Part shown: one piece after another, positions 8,298 through 17,412 of the stretch
How positions within the stretch are numbered: the first letter of the stretch is position 1
Layout of the letters: each line of letters starts with the position of its first letter
NCBI GenBank assembly: GCA_017451645.1
Contig: JAFTNZ010000015.1
Span: forward strand, 1 to 60,874
Length of the DNA stretch: 60,874 nt
Direction: 5' to 3'
Origin: Bacteroidaceae bacterium
Lineage (GTDB): Bacteria > Bacteroidota > Bacteroidia > Bacteroidales > Bacteroidaceae
The notes under the pieces: generated by a model
Database searches by the model: none
Seen by the model: only the letters and a program-made list of their open reading frames with translations
Told to the model about the DNA's origin: nothing
Translations under genes and position numbers: made by a program

Positions 8298-9368
8298 TCA
8301 TTCGGGCATTGTCAACTCCATTATCACCGGATTATGGTCGCTCCAATCGCGTGAAGGCGAGTAATAATCCATCCCCTCTAACTTTTGGGAGTGGAAGATG
8401 TAGTCGATGCGCATCAGTCCTTTGGCTCCCCTGTAGGTGTACATGTATCCGCTTCCGGCACTCTTGAATCCATCCTTCAGTTTGCCTTTCAATCTTTTAT
8501 AAGTGTATGATGCCGGTGTATCATTGAAGTCACCGCACAGGATAATCGGTGTCTGTGTGTCCTTCACAATGTCGGAGATGATGTCAGCCTGTTCGGCCCG
8601 TCGTATGTATTCGTATTCCATACGTCCGGTCACCATATTCATCCGTTGTCCTTCGCTGATGGCTATTCCTTGATTTTCCATTTTTGCGGCTTGTCTCAAG
8701 GCACTGTTTATGCCGGTTGTCTGCATGTGCACGTTGATGATTCTGATGGTCTTGTCATGTCCCGTTTCGATGTCCACCCATTGTGCACAATTGTTTGATT
8801 CGCGGAAGGTGATGTAGTCTTTCTTGATGATGGGAAGTTTGCTGAATGTGGCGATGCTTCCTGAGATTGCCTGATAGGGGAAACGGTCGGCCAGAAACTT
8901 GCATATCCGTTCGGGGCGTCCGTTGACATAGTCCTTATATTCCTGAAGGCAGACAACACTGATGTTTTCATCTTCAAGAAAACTTTTTATCTCGTCGGCT
9001 GAATCATCCTGATTGTCGTCGATGAAGTTGCGTACGTTGAATGTCATCAGCTTCAGTGCGTTGCCTCCATTGGCAGCAATGTCATCATTCACTTTGATTT
9101 GGATGGTTGCGGAGATGTAATGGTAGTTCACGGCCAGTGCCACCAGAGGGAATGCTACCCATATCTTCCACCGGCAGAGCCAATAAAGGAACACTCCTGC
9201 ATTGATGATGAGCAGGATGGGGAGTATGAGTCCCAATCCGGCCATGAACAGGTTGTATTTCGGATTCACATTGCCGGCAAATGCCCCCAATATGGTGAGG
9301 ATCATCAGGATGAAAGTAAGTACTATGGATATGAAATAAGCGAATTTATAAAGTGCAAGTTTTCCCAT
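8298..9368 (-). CDS. Membrane-anchored endonuclease/exonuclease/phosphatase (EEP) family protein
   Basis: This 356-residue protein starts with three hydrophobic segments (about residues 8-30, 40-65 and 70-86) followed by an EEP domain. The catalytic motifs are all present: TFNVRNF near residue 108, CLQEYK near 144, NVHMQ near 211, GDFNDTP near 278 and SDHNPV near 344. EEP enzymes are metal-dependent phosphodiesterases acting on nucleic acids, phosphoinositides or sphingomyelin-type lipids. The membrane anchor and the RIDYIF motif match the common Bacteroidetes paralogues of unknown substrate. A -7 box on the minus strand at 9411-9418 supplies its promoter. Confidence 0.88.
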   Translation of the reverse strand: MGKLALYKFAYFISIVLTFILMILTILGAFAGNVNPKYNLFMAGLGLILPILLIINAGVFLYWLCRWKIWVAFPLVALAVNYHYISATIQIKVNDDIAANGGNALKLMTFNVRNFIDDNQDDSADEIKSFLEDENISVVCLQEYKDYVNGRPERICKFLADRFPYQAISGSIATFSKLPIIKKDYITFRESNNCAQWVDIETGHDKTIRIINVHMQTTGINSALRQAAKMENQGIAISEGQRMNMVTGRMEYEYIRRAEQADIISDIVKDTQTPIILCGDFNDTPASYTYKRLKGKLKDGFKSAGSGYMYTYRGAKGLMRIDYIFHSQKLEGMDYYSPSRDWSDHNPVIMELTMPE

Positions 9369-9410
9369 CTTTGTAGCTTCAGTGTAAAATGATATTTCTC
9401 AAATTGTCGG

Positions 9411-9460
9411 CAAATATACAAAAAAAACGTTGCACAATTCAATTAAATACCTTATTTTTG
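9411..9460. promoter_or_regulatory. Divergent promoters for the EEP gene and the receiver gene
   Basis: On the minus strand TATATTTG (complement of 9411-9418) serves the EEP gene. On the plus strand TATTTTTG at 9453-9460 lies 20 bp after TTG at 9430-9432, a good -33/-7 pair for the receiver gene. The plus-strand promoter overlaps the upstream in-frame TTG, which supports the ATG at 9484 as the true start of that gene. Confidence 0.6.
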
Positions 9461-9483
9461 CTTCGAATATTAAATTATGTCCT

Positions 9484-9840
9484 ATGAAAACCATTTTGAT
9501 AGCTGAAGATACAGATAGCAATTACCTGTTGCTGAACATTGTTTTACGCAAAAAATACAATCTTATCCGCGCTTTGGATGGCGAAGAAGCCGTCAGATTG
9601 TTTCGGGAGTATCATCCGGACCTCATCCTGATGGACATGAAAATGCCTGTCATGGACGGGTTGACTGCTACTCGTGAGATTCGCAAGGAAAATCAGGATA
9701 TTGTTATCATTGCACTGACGGCCAACGCCTTTGATAGTGACAAACAGAAGTCGATAGATGCCGGTTGTACCGACTACATGGCCAAGCCCATCATTGCCTC
9801 TGAGTTGTTGGCTCTGTTGGGCAGTTATCTTTCTGAATGA
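9484..9840 (+). CDS. Stand-alone CheY-like response-regulator receiver
   Basis: This 118-residue protein is a single receiver domain without an output domain. It has the acidic pair E8-D9, the phosphoacceptor D51 in LILMDMKMP, T79 in ALTAN and K101 in AKPI, so it should accept phosphate from a histidine kinase. The ATG at 9484 is preferred because a promoter covers the region of the longer open frame. No kinase is adjacent; a receiver-kinase hybrid is encoded at 26022-27188 but nothing links the two. It probably works by protein-protein contact or in a phosphorelay. Confidence 0.88.
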   Translation: MKTILIAEDTDSNYLLLNIVLRKKYNLIRALDGEEAVRLFREYHPDLILMDMKMPVMDGLTATREIRKENQDIVIIALTANAFDSDKQKSIDAGCTDYMAKPIIASELLALLGSYLSE

Positions 9841-9854
9841 CGATAATCAGGTAG

Positions 9855-11057
9855 TCAGGCACCTCTTTTGCTCCTTTGGGCTTTTTCCCACACACCGCTT
9901 CCCTTTTTCTTTTGTAGATAAAAGAAGCCTCTGATGACGTTCACGTTCATAAAAAGGAAGTAGTAGGGTACGTAAAGCAACTTGTTCTTTATCTGCATGG
10001 TAGAGAGCACGTGTCCCCAGTATCCCATCAGGTAGAATAGTATCTGCATCATCAGGATGCTCAGGTAGAGAATGGCAGCATATCCGGTGGTCGTGAAGGC
10101 AAGCACCGCATTGAGCGGGAGCAGGGCAAAGAGTGCGATGGGGGTGATTGACCAGCGCATGACGCGGTGCGAGACATATTGGAAGGAAACGATGCCGTGC
10201 TTGAAGATATTCATTAGCGGGCGGAGCCTCCAGATGCTTTGTAATCCTCCGGCGGCAATGCGCACTTTGCGCTTTTGTTCCTCCTGCATGTTTGCCGATC
10301 CGTCTTCGATGGCATAGGCTTCGGCACAGTAGGCTATTTTATAACCCTTTTCCACGATGCGCATCGACAGGATGAAGTCGTCGAGCAATGTGTCGCTTTC
10401 CATCTTCTCAAATAGTTCTCTCCTTACGGCAAACAGCTCACCGGCGGCTCCCATAGCCGAGTATAGTTGTCCGTCCAGTCGTTTCAAGGCCGACTCATAT
10501 TTCCAGTACAGCCCCTCTCCTCCTCCAGCGGCTCCGTCTTTCTCTTTGGCGGCTATCCGTTTTTCTCCTGCCACGCACCCTACTTTCGGGTTGGTGAATT
10601 GCCGGATGATTTCTTTGACGGCTTCACGGTTTATCATCGTGTTGGCATCCGTAAAGATGACGATGGGCGTCTTCACATAGTCAATGGATCGGTTCAGGGC
10701 GGCGGTCTTACCCCGTCGTTCGGGGGTATAGAGCACTTCCACCCGTTGGTAGGCGGCCAGCAGGTCGTTGGTGTGGTCGTTGCTTCCATCCGTCACCCAC
10801 ATGAGTTTCAGTTTTTCTTCCGGATAGTCGAGTGCCAGTGTGTTTGCTATTTTTTCGGTCACCACTTCTTCTTCGTTGTATGCGGCCACCAGCAGAGTCA
10901 CTTCCGGCCATTCGTTGTCGGGGGGCAATTGCGGCTTTTGCTCCGGTTTTATCCATTCCTTCACCTTCACCATCAGGTAGAGCACGACACCATATCCCAC
11001 GTAGGTGTAGATAACGATGGCCATGCATATCCAGAAGATTATCTCAATGCTTTTCAT
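9855..11057 (-). CDS. Membrane GT2-family glycosyltransferase
   Basis: This 400-residue protein has an N-terminal membrane helix (about 5-28), a GT2 domain (about 50-280) and three or four C-terminal helices. Visible motifs are LVAAYNEEEVV (57-67), VTDGSNDHT (88-96), the DxD-type TDAN at about 136-139, LLDDFILSMRI near 228 and EEQKRKVR near 260, the position of the Q/RxxRW motif in processive synthases. This layout suits polymerisation or flipping of a beta-linked sugar across the inner membrane. It is the third gene of a leftward operon after the flavoprotein and another GT2. Confidence 0.87.
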   Translation of the reverse strand: MKSIEIIFWICMAIVIYTYVGYGVVLYLMVKVKEWIKPEQKPQLPPDNEWPEVTLLVAAYNEEEVVTEKIANTLALDYPEEKLKLMWVTDGSNDHTNDLLAAYQRVEVLYTPERRGKTAALNRSIDYVKTPIVIFTDANTMINREAVKEIIRQFTNPKVGCVAGEKRIAAKEKDGAAGGGEGLYWKYESALKRLDGQLYSAMGAAGELFAVRRELFEKMESDTLLDDFILSMRIVEKGYKIAYCAEAYAIEDGSANMQEEQKRKVRIAAGGLQSIWRLRPLMNIFKHGIVSFQYVSHRVMRWSITPIALFALLPLNAVLAFTTTGYAAILYLSILMMQILFYLMGYWGHVLSTMQIKNKLLYVPYYFLFMNVNVIRGFFYLQKKKGSGVWEKAQRSKRGA

Positions 11058-11104
11058 AAGTTAGTTCATTTTTTGTTGATGTTATGTATACGTCCGGTTT
11101 GTTT

Positions 11105-11962
11105 TCAGTTCTTTCTTTTTATCAGGTTGTCTTCATTGTCCTCGTAGGAATCCTTTTGTGTGAAGAGGTTACCGATGTTTCTGACGGCTTTCATCAGGCG
11201 CACCCTGAAACTGTTGGCGAAAGAGCCGTCGGCTCCTACTGTGCCATATCCGGTGACGGCCCGGGCCCGGCTGTTGTGTATGAAGGCTATCTTACCGTGT
11301 TTTTTCAGGGCTAAAGCCAGTGATCCGTCCTCTCCTCGCACGATGTCGGTACGTATGCCGATGGCTTTTGCCGGCTCTGTGTGATAGGCGAACACGAGGC
11401 CGCGTACGCTCAACTCCGGTCGGTTGAAGTGTTGTATCCACAGGTAGATGTCTCTGGCGGTTTCGTAGGCTTTCAGTGCCATCCATGAGTGCTCTTTATC
11501 GGGGATATAGCTCCAGGCCGAACACACTCCCACGATGCCTTTCTGCATCATTTTGTCCACCATTGTTTCCACGTAGCGGGGCGGGTACATGGTGTCAGCA
11601 TCAATGTTGATGTGGTATTTCCCCCGTGCATGTTCCAATCCGCATTGGCGGGCATATCCGCAACTGTGCTTTGTCTCGGTGAAATGGGTGACCCCCGTAC
11701 GGGCAAAGATTTCGGCGGTCTTGTCTTGCGAGTCGTTGTCCACACCGATGATTTCCACGGGGTAGCGGCATTCCATTTCACTCAGCGACCACAGGCAGGC
11801 AAGCAAGTGTTTCTCTTCGTTGTAGGCGATGACGGAGACCGTCACCAGTGGCTTTTCACTTTCCAGCCTACGAATGTTTTTCTTCACTTTGTCCACTACC
11901 TCTTCGGGCACTTCGCCGAAGGATTTTCCATATACCGACAAGTATTTTTTGTACCAGTTCAT
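11105..11962 (-). CDS. Soluble GT2-family glycosyltransferase
   Basis: This 285-residue protein carries VTVSVIAYNEEKHL near residues 40-53, VDNDSQDKT near 74, and the DxD motif in NIDADTMYPP near 118, typical of inverting GT2 enzymes. No membrane segment is obvious. It overlaps the upstream flavoprotein by 4 bp (ATGA) and lies 47 bp before the membrane GT2, so the three probably form one transcript. Acceptor unknown. Confidence 0.88.
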   Translation of the reverse strand: MNWYKKYLSVYGKSFGEVPEEVVDKVKKNIRRLESEKPLVTVSVIAYNEEKHLLACLWSLSEMECRYPVEIIGVDNDSQDKTAEIFARTGVTHFTETKHSCGYARQCGLEHARGKYHINIDADTMYPPRYVETMVDKMMQKGIVGVCSAWSYIPDKEHSWMALKAYETARDIYLWIQHFNRPELSVRGLVFAYHTEPAKAIGIRTDIVRGEDGSLALALKKHGKIAFIHNSRARAVTGYGTVGADGSFANSFRVRLMKAVRNIGNLFTQKDSYEDNEDNLIKRKN

Positions 11963-13572
11963 GATTTATTGTTTTGGGGGTTCTCCTCAATCCTTATCCC
12001 CATCCTCTGTGCTACGGCTTCGGCACACCGTTCACCGTCTATGGCGGCAGAGACAATGCCTCCTGCGTAGCCCGCTCCTTCTCCGCAGGGGAAGAGGCCG
12101 CTGAGGGTTGTGTGCTGAAGTGTTTCGCGATCGCGCACGATACGTACAGGCGATGAGGTGCGTGTTTCCATCCCTATCATCAGGGCCTCTTGAGTGAGGA
12201 ATCCGTGCGACACCCGGTCGAATTGCTTGAAACCTCGCATCAGTCGGTTGGTGATGAACTGGGGCATACAGAAGTGCAGGGGAGCCGATACGACACCTGG
12301 CGAATAGGAAGTGTCGGGGAGGTCGAAGCTCAGTTTCTGACGGGTGAAGTCGGTCATGCGTTGGGCGGGAGCCGTCTGCCTCATGCCTCCGGCAAGCCAG
12401 CATTCGCGCTCCAGTTTTTCCTGAAAGTGCATCATCACCAGCGGATCGTCGGGATTGATTTTTTCGCTCACCAGTTTTTCGGCCATCACGTCTTCAGGGT
12501 GTATTTCCACCACCATTCCCGAGTTGCTCCAGTGTCCGCCCCGATTGCTGGGCGACATACCGTTGACCACCACTTGCTCGGGGCCTGTAGCTGCCGGCAC
12601 CACGAATCCTCCGGGACACATGCAGAAGCTGTACACACCGCGTCCATCCACTTGGGTGACGAAACTATATTCGGCGGCGGGCAGATATTTTCCCCGTCCG
12701 TGCGGGTTGTGGTAGCGTATTCGGTCAATGAGTTGTGCCGGATGCTCCAGTCGCACGCCTACGGCCAGTCCTTTGGCTTCAAGTTTTACCCCATGGCCGG
12801 CCAACCAGCGGAACACGTCGCGTGCCGAGTGGCCGGTGGCCAGTATCACGGGGCCTTCCAGTTCTTGCCCTTGCCGGGTGACGATGCCCACTACATGCTC
12901 TTGGCGGATGATGAGTGCCTCCATACACGTTTCGAAGTGCACTTCACCGCCCGAGGAGATGATGGTCTTGCGCATGTTTTCGATGACAATCGGCAACTTG
13001 TCGGTGCCGATGTGCGGATGCACGTCCGAAAGGATGCTCGGGCTTGCACCGTGTTGGCAGAACACGCGCAAGATTTTCTCCGCATTGCCGCGCTTTTTGC
13101 TTCGGGTGAAGAGTTTGCCGTCGGAGTAGGTGCCTGCCCCACCCTCCCCAAAGCTGTAGTTCGACTCGGGGTCCACCTTGTGTTCGCGCGAGATGAGGGC
13201 AATGTCGCGTCGGCGTGTGTGCACATCCTTGCCCCGCTCGACCACGATGGGGCACAATCCCAGCTCGATGAGCCGCAGGGCGGCAAAAAGTCCTCCGGGA
13301 CCTGCCCCCACGACAATGACCTTGGGCTTGCCCTCCACCATCGGATAGCGGATGGGGGGGAAAATGTCCCTTGGGGGCATCTCGTTGATGAACACGCGCA
13401 CACCCAGATTGATGTAGATGGTGCGTTGGCGGGCATCGATGCCGCGTTTCAGTGTGCGGACGGCTTTGATGGTGCGCACATCCAACCCCTTTTCGTGGGC
13501 AATGTAGCGGATGATGGATTGTTCATTGGCGGCCTGTTCGGGCAACAGGCGGAGCTGGTATTCTTGTATCAC
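11959..13572 (-). CDS. FAD-dependent dehydrogenase, COG2509 family
   Basis: This is an NAD(P)/FAD-type oxidoreductase of the uncharacterised COG2509 family. After a short N-terminal alpha/beta domain it has the dinucleotide-binding motif VIVVGAGPGGLFAALRL, then ILATGHSARDVF and a C-terminal GLFPCGEGAGYAGGI FAD motif. I start it at the GTG on 13572-13570 (537 residues) because the upstream ATG at 13617 overlaps the -7 box TATATTTG (complement of 13607-13614) and so should not be in the mRNA. The protein then begins with its usual QEYQLRLLPEQA strand. The substrate is not known; linkage to two GT2 genes may be incidental. Confidence 0.85.
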   Translation of the reverse strand: MIQEYQLRLLPEQAANEQSIIRYIAHEKGLDVRTIKAVRTLKRGIDARQRTIYINLGVRVFINEMPPRDIFPPIRYPMVEGKPKVIVVGAGPGGLFAALRLIELGLCPIVVERGKDVHTRRRDIALISREHKVDPESNYSFGEGGAGTYSDGKLFTRSKKRGNAEKILRVFCQHGASPSILSDVHPHIGTDKLPIVIENMRKTIISSGGEVHFETCMEALIIRQEHVVGIVTRQGQELEGPVILATGHSARDVFRWLAGHGVKLEAKGLAVGVRLEHPAQLIDRIRYHNPHGRGKYLPAAEYSFVTQVDGRGVYSFCMCPGGFVVPAATGPEQVVVNGMSPSNRGGHWSNSGMVVEIHPEDVMAEKLVSEKINPDDPLVMMHFQEKLERECWLAGGMRQTAPAQRMTDFTRQKLSFDLPDTSYSPGVVSAPLHFCMPQFITNRLMRGFKQFDRVSHGFLTQEALMIGMETRTSSPVRIVRDRETLQHTTLSGLFPCGEGAGYAGGIVSAAIDGERCAEAVAQRMGIRIEENPQNNKS

Positions 13573-13606
13573 GGTGCGAGAAATGTTTTGGCTTCTTATT
13601 TTTATG

Positions 13607-13614
13607 CAAATATA
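13607..13614 (-). promoter_or_regulatory. -7 box for the COG2509/GT2 operon
   Basis: The minus strand reads TATATTTG here. It overlaps the farthest-upstream in-frame ATG of the flavoprotein, which argues for the downstream GTG start. Confidence 0.55.
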
Positions 13615-13698
13615 CAAAAATAAAAAGGGGAATGCAAGTTTTTAGCCCATTTTTTGCAAAAAAAACAGGGAAAAATTTGCGGATATAAAAAAAAAACG

Positions 13699-13706
13699 TA
13701 ACTTTG
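13699..13706 (+). promoter_or_regulatory. tRNA promoter -7 box
   Basis: TAACTTTG fits TAnnTTTG and ends 18 bp before the mature tRNA. Confidence 0.55.
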
Positions 13707-13724
13707 CACCGCTATTCGGCAAAT

Positions 13725-13798
13725 GGGGCATTAGCTCACTTGGCTAGAGCGCTTGACTGGCAGTCAAGAGGTAACGAGTTCGATTCTCGTATGCTCCA
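13725..13798 (+). tRNA. tRNA-Ala (anticodon GGC)
   Basis: A complete cloverleaf can be drawn. The acceptor stem pairs GGGGCAT with ATGCTCC and contains the G3-U70 pair that marks alanine tRNAs. The anticodon stem CTTGA/TCAAG holds the loop CTGGCAG with anticodon GGC, and the T arm contains GTTCGATTC. The discriminator is A at 13798. The sequence after it begins CA, so the CCA end is not fully encoded. Confidence 0.95.
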
Positions 13799-13908
13799 CA
13801 GAGTTGAAGTTTTTTATGATTGAAGGAGGACTGGGTCACGTGTTGGCACAGTTCTTTTTTTATATCCATATAACATCCGTACGAACGAATGGAAGGAGGA
13901 ATTTTGAT

Positions 13909-14214
13909 ATGCTGATATACAACACTACTTATCAGACAACGAACGACGAGGCACGCAACTTCGTCATTTGGATGCACGAGGTGTATATCCCCCGTGCCGA
14001 GGCTGAAGGATTGCTGGCCAACCCGCGCCTTACGCGCATACTCAGCCACAAGGAGGAAGAGTCGGAATGCTTCTCCCTGCAATGGGAGGTGGCCGACTCG
14101 CGCACCCTGCATCAGTGGCACACACACCACGGTATGGCTCTGCAAGAGGAGATGAAGCGCCTGTTCAAGGACAAGGTTGCAGGTTTTTCCACGCTGATGG
14201 AGGTTATCGGATGA
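13909..14214 (+). CDS. DUF4286 family protein
   Basis: This 101-residue protein, [18 protein letters not shown] onward, matches the small Bacteroidetes DUF4286 family, a ferredoxin-like fold of unknown function. The ATG at 13909 follows a strong GGAAGGAGGA at 13891-13900, one of the few clear Shine-Dalgarno sequences in the window, and the conserved part of the family begins there, so the longer open frame back into the tRNA is not used. Its stop overlaps the ruvC start (ATGA), so it is co-translated with ruvC. Confidence 0.85.
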   Translation: MLIYNTTYQTTNDEARNFVIWMHEVYIPRAEAEGLLANPRLTRILSHKEEESECFSLQWEVADSRTLHQWHTHHGMALQEEMKRLFKDKVAGFSTLMEVIG

Positions 14215-14777
14215 ACCAGCCGCTCAAAGAAAAAATAATCTTAGGCATCGACCCTGGCACAAACGTCATGGGATACGGTGTACTGAAGGTGCTCGCGGGC
14301 AAGCCCGAGGTGATGGCGCTCGGAGTCATCGACCTGCGTAAGATGGCCGACCCCTACCTCAAGCTGGGGCACATCTTCCAGCGCGTGACAGGCATCATCG
14401 AAGGTTATCTGCCCGACGAGATGGCCATCGAAGCCCCCTTCTTCGGGAAGAACGTACAGTCAATGCTCAAGCTCGGGCGTGCACAAGGTGTGGCCATGGC
14501 CGCCGCAATCGGACGAGACATCCCCATCACCGAATATGCTCCCCTGAAGATAAAAATGGCCATCACCGGCAACGGACAGGCCAGCAAAGAGCAGGTGGCC
14601 GGGATGCTCCAGCGCATTCTGAAGATTGAGCGGCAGGATATGAGTCCCTTTCTCGACGCCACTGATGCCCTCGGGGTAGCATATTGCCACTACCTGCAGA
14701 TGGGGCGTCCTGCCGTCACCAAAGGCTATCGCGGGTGGAAGGACTTCCTACAGAAGAATCCTGACCGGAAAGTGTGA
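14211..14777 (+). CDS. ruvC: Holliday junction endonuclease RuvC
   Basis: This 188-residue protein has the RuvC fold with acidic catalytic residues in [14 protein letters not shown] (first Asp), [11 protein letters not shown] (Glu) and [12 protein letters not shown] (C-terminal Asp pair). It cleaves Holliday junctions together with RuvAB during recombination and repair. It overlaps DUF4286 by 4 bp, and the ABC ATPase follows 41 bp later, an arrangement often seen in Bacteroidetes. Confidence 0.96.
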   Translation: MNQPLKEKIILGIDPGTNVMGYGVLKVLAGKPEVMALGVIDLRKMADPYLKLGHIFQRVTGIIEGYLPDEMAIEAPFFGKNVQSMLKLGRAQGVAMAAAIGRDIPITEYAPLKIKMAITGNGQASKEQVAGMLQRILKIERQDMSPFLDATDALGVAYCHYLQMGRPAVTKGYRGWKDFLQKNPDRKV

Positions 14778-14818
14778 GACTTTATTAGCATTCTGATTCT
14801 GACTATTTTCTTTGTATC

Positions 14819-16270
14819 ATGCCAATCATCAGTATAGCGGGCGGCATTGCCCGCCATCCGCACCATCGGATGGAGCACCCCATCAACTTTTCGCTTGAGG
14901 CCGGCGAACAACTGGCTATCGTAGGCCCTAACGGAGGGGGAAAGAGCGAACTTGTAAACACACTCATCGGAGCCTATCCACTGCTCGGGAGCGAAGTAAC
15001 CTACGACTTTTCGCCACGAAGCTCGTCCATGGCCTCGGATAACATCCGCTACATGGCCTTCCGCGACAACTACGGCGACACCGCTGAAGGCAGCTACTAC
15101 TACCAGCAACGGTGGAACAGTCAGGATGCCGGACTCTACCCTACCGTGGCCGAACTCCTCCCCGAAGGGGGCGACCCTGCCATGCGTGAAAAACTCTATA
15201 AGCTCTTCCACATCGATGAGATGTTGCACAAGTCGTCCATCCTGCTCAGCAGCGGCGAGATGCGCAAATTCCAGCTGACCAAAGCACTGGTGGGCAACCC
15301 CCGTGTACTCATCCTCGATAATCCCTTCATCGGACTCGATGCCGACACACGCCGTCAGTTGGGGCATCTTCTGCACGAACTGGTGCTGACCACCGATCTA
15401 CAACTCATCCTCGTCCTCACACTCCCGAAAGACATCCCTCCCTACATCACCCATGTGGTGACCGTCGAGGGGATGACGGTGGGAGAAAAACTGACCCGCG
15501 AAGCCTTCATCTCCGCCCTGTCCGGAAAAGATACACCGCACCTCGATGAAGAAAAACGGCAACGCATCGCCAGCCTTCATACTCCCGAACAGGAGGTAGA
15601 TGCCGAGCGTGTGATAGAAATGCACGGAGTGGGCATACACTACGGTGCACGCACCATTCTCGATGGGCTCGACTGGTGTGTACGACGGGGGGAATGTTGG
15701 GCTCTTTCGGGAGAAAACGGTGCGGGGAAGTCCACCTTGCTGAGCCTCGTCTGTGCCGACAATCCACAATCCTATGCCTGCCACATCACCCTCTTCGACC
15801 ACCGCCGGGGGTCAGGAGAGAGCATTTGGGACATCAAGCGCCACATCGGCTACGTGTCGCCCGAAATGCATCGCGCCTACCTCAAGCGCCTGCCCGCCAT
15901 CGACATTGTGTCCTCAGGTTTGTACGACACGGTGGGGCTCTACCGTCGTCCGCGCCCCGAACAGCTGGAGGTGTGTGAGTGGTGGATGGACATCTTCGGC
16001 ATCCTGCCTCTGCGCGACCGCGACTTCCTCACCCTCTCCAGTGGCGAACAGCGCCTTGTGCTCCTTGCGCGCGCCTTTGTCAAAGACCCCGCTCTGCTAG
16101 TGCTCGACGAACCTCTTCATGGCCTTGACAACCGACACCGCCAGTGTGTGAAGGACATCATCGATGCTTTCTGTTCGCGCAAGGGGAAGACGCTCGTCAT
16201 GGTCACTCACTACGAGGAAGAGCTGCCCACCTGCATCACTCACCGGCTGAGGTTGAAGAGAGCGAGGTAG
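14819..16270 (+). CDS. Tandem ABC ATPase, ModF-like
   Basis: This 483-residue protein contains two ABC nucleotide-binding domains and no membrane segment. The first has Walker A GPNGGGKSE (about 39-47), signature LSSGEMRKF and Walker B VLILDNPF, where the catalytic Glu is replaced by Asn. The second has GENGAGKST (about 297-305), LSSGEQRLV and LLVLDEPLHGLD. This resembles ModF/PhrA-type soluble double ATPases. Lack of the linker typical of ABC-F factors argues against a ribosomal role. Function in Bacteroidetes is unknown. Confidence 0.85.
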   Translation: MPIISIAGGIARHPHHRMEHPINFSLEAGEQLAIVGPNGGGKSELVNTLIGAYPLLGSEVTYDFSPRSSSMASDNIRYMAFRDNYGDTAEGSYYYQQRWNSQDAGLYPTVAELLPEGGDPAMREKLYKLFHIDEMLHKSSILLSSGEMRKFQLTKALVGNPRVLILDNPFIGLDADTRRQLGHLLHELVLTTDLQLILVLTLPKDIPPYITHVVTVEGMTVGEKLTREAFISALSGKDTPHLDEEKRQRIASLHTPEQEVDAERVIEMHGVGIHYGARTILDGLDWCVRRGECWALSGENGAGKSTLLSLVCADNPQSYACHITLFDHRRGSGESIWDIKRHIGYVSPEMHRAYLKRLPAIDIVSSGLYDTVGLYRRPRPEQLEVCEWWMDIFGILPLRDRDFLTLSSGEQRLVLLARAFVKDPALLVLDEPLHGLDNRHRQCVKDIIDAFCSRKGKTLVMVTHYEEELPTCITHRLRLKRAR

Positions 16271-16454
16271 CCACGCACACACAACCCTCATATCACACCG
16301 GCGGGGAATTCACTATGCAAATGATTGTATATTGTCCGCATTATTTATCGTTTTTTTTAATGGATTTATTCCTCGGTTTACGGTTGCTTCCGCAAGCATA
16401 GGGGGTGATGGCCCACATCCCCAAGAGGTATGGGGGAGAGGGTTTGAGGGTGGC

Positions 16455-16500
16455 ATTGCCGATGAAAATTTTCGGGCGCACGGAGAAAATTTTTTTGGAA
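16455..16500 (+). repeat. Dispersed repeat family A, copy 1
   Basis: The stretch begins ATTGCCGATGAAAATTTT, continues with a G-rich ACGGA segment and ends in a T-run preceded by GAGAAAA. A second copy in the same orientation lies at 60224-60266. Confidence 0.65.
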
Positions 16501-16567
16501 GATAGGGGAAAATATGCCCCGATTGGGGGAGGGGTGAGTCATGCTGGTAGGGGATGAGATGCACGCA

Positions 16568-16743
16568 CACAGTTATCACAAATCACAGATAACAGTTACA
16601 AAAAAGTGAAATCACAACTGAGTCTGTAATGTAAAGAATATTTTATAATATATATAATTATTATATATATATTATAAGTTTTCACATCAACTTCTTCGGT
16701 TTCCGTTTTTACTAACTGTTATCTGTGATTTGTGATAACTGTG
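16568..16743. repeat. 31-bp perfect inverted repeat around an AT-only palindrome
   Basis: Bases 16568-16598 and 16713-16743 are exact reverse complements. Each arm also contains its own GTTATC...GATAAC hairpin. The 114-bp core includes an almost pure A/T near-palindrome at about 16642-16677. No coding frame is present. Confidence 0.85.
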
Positions 16744-17015
16744 ACGAGCAGTGAGCCATATGGTCCCTTCGACTATCGCTCAGGGTGACAATTGACGAAA
16801 TATGAGTGATCATGCGGACTCAACCCATAATCCCACAACTCTGCACCCACAACTCAGTGATTCTCCGTCTGCTCCGTGTATTCCGTGTGCCATAAATCGC
16901 GAATAGTCCTTACAACTTTCCAAAAACGGAATGTTAAAAGAGTGACGAGTGACAAGCTACAAGCACATTCGGCTGAAAATCAACTTGTCGCTGGTAGCCC
17001 GTAACTCGTGGCTGA

Positions 17016-17083
17016 TGTTAAATCTCCGCCAAAACGCCCTCCCCTCTTGACATCCATGGGCACAGAATGGTATATTTGCAATG
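17016..17083 (+). repeat. 68-bp promoter-bearing dispersed repeat, copy 1
   Basis: Nearly identical to 60706-60773; differences cluster in one short stretch. It contains TTGACA (17047-17052) and TATATTTG (17071-17078), with 21 bp between TTG and the -7 box, a complete Bacteroidetes-type promoter pointing right. Sequence after the repeat differs between the copies. Confidence 0.8.
17071..17078 (+). promoter_or_regulatory. -7 box inside the 68-bp repeat, copy 1
   Basis: TATATTTG, 21 bp after the TTG of TTGACA at 17047. A transcript from here would cross a short frame at 17097-17309 (70 codons, MARRNNTDGADKCKC start) and run antisense to the outer-membrane protein gene. I do not call the short frame a gene. 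Confidence 0.55.
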
Positions 17084-17412
17084 CAATCGGGCGGAAATGG
17101 CACGCAGAAATAACACGGATGGGGCAGACAAATGTAAATGTACTTATAGAAAAGAAAATGTCGGGGGAAAATGTGATTCAGAAGCAGACAATCATCCTGA
17201 CGGCTATCGGGGGCACAAGTCAGGGGGGAACAGCAGGTATGACAAAATGGGATACAGAATAACTGGGGAATTTCATCAGAAAAGCAATGAAACTCCCCAG
17301 TCGGTTTGAAAATTAAAAGTGTATGTCTGCTTGTTATGGGATAATCTGTAAACGAGGAGGAGTTTATTTTGCATTAATCGGACTCCTCCCCATCAACTTC
17401 TCTTCAACAGCG

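Larger units (their letters stand above)
16271..17412. other. 1.1-kb intergenic region rich in dispersed repeats
   Basis: No gene-like frame with support is visible. In order it holds a repeat also found near 60.2 kb (16455-16500), a 31-bp inverted repeat around an AT-rich palindrome (16568-16743), a GTGACGAGTGACAAGCTAC-type repeat (about 16941-16962), a 68-bp promoter-bearing repeat (17016-17083), a 40-bp imperfect palindrome (17262-17301) and an 8-bp-arm hairpin (about 17355-17390). Confidence 0.7.

Noticed and set aside
12190-13623. 477-codon open frame on the plus strand
   Set aside because: Antisense to the COG2509 flavoprotein and without recognisable domains.
16568-16743. Replication origin (inverted repeats plus AT-rich core)
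   Set aside because: The arms contain TTATC and CACA pieces but no proper TTATCCACA DnaA boxes, and no dnaA, dnaN or gidA-type genes are near. A repeat element fits better.
17097-17309. 70-codon Cys-containing frame behind the promoter repeat
   Set aside because: No similarity by eye to a known family, no Shine-Dalgarno, and the other copy of the repeat has no matching frame. Kept only as a note under the promoter.
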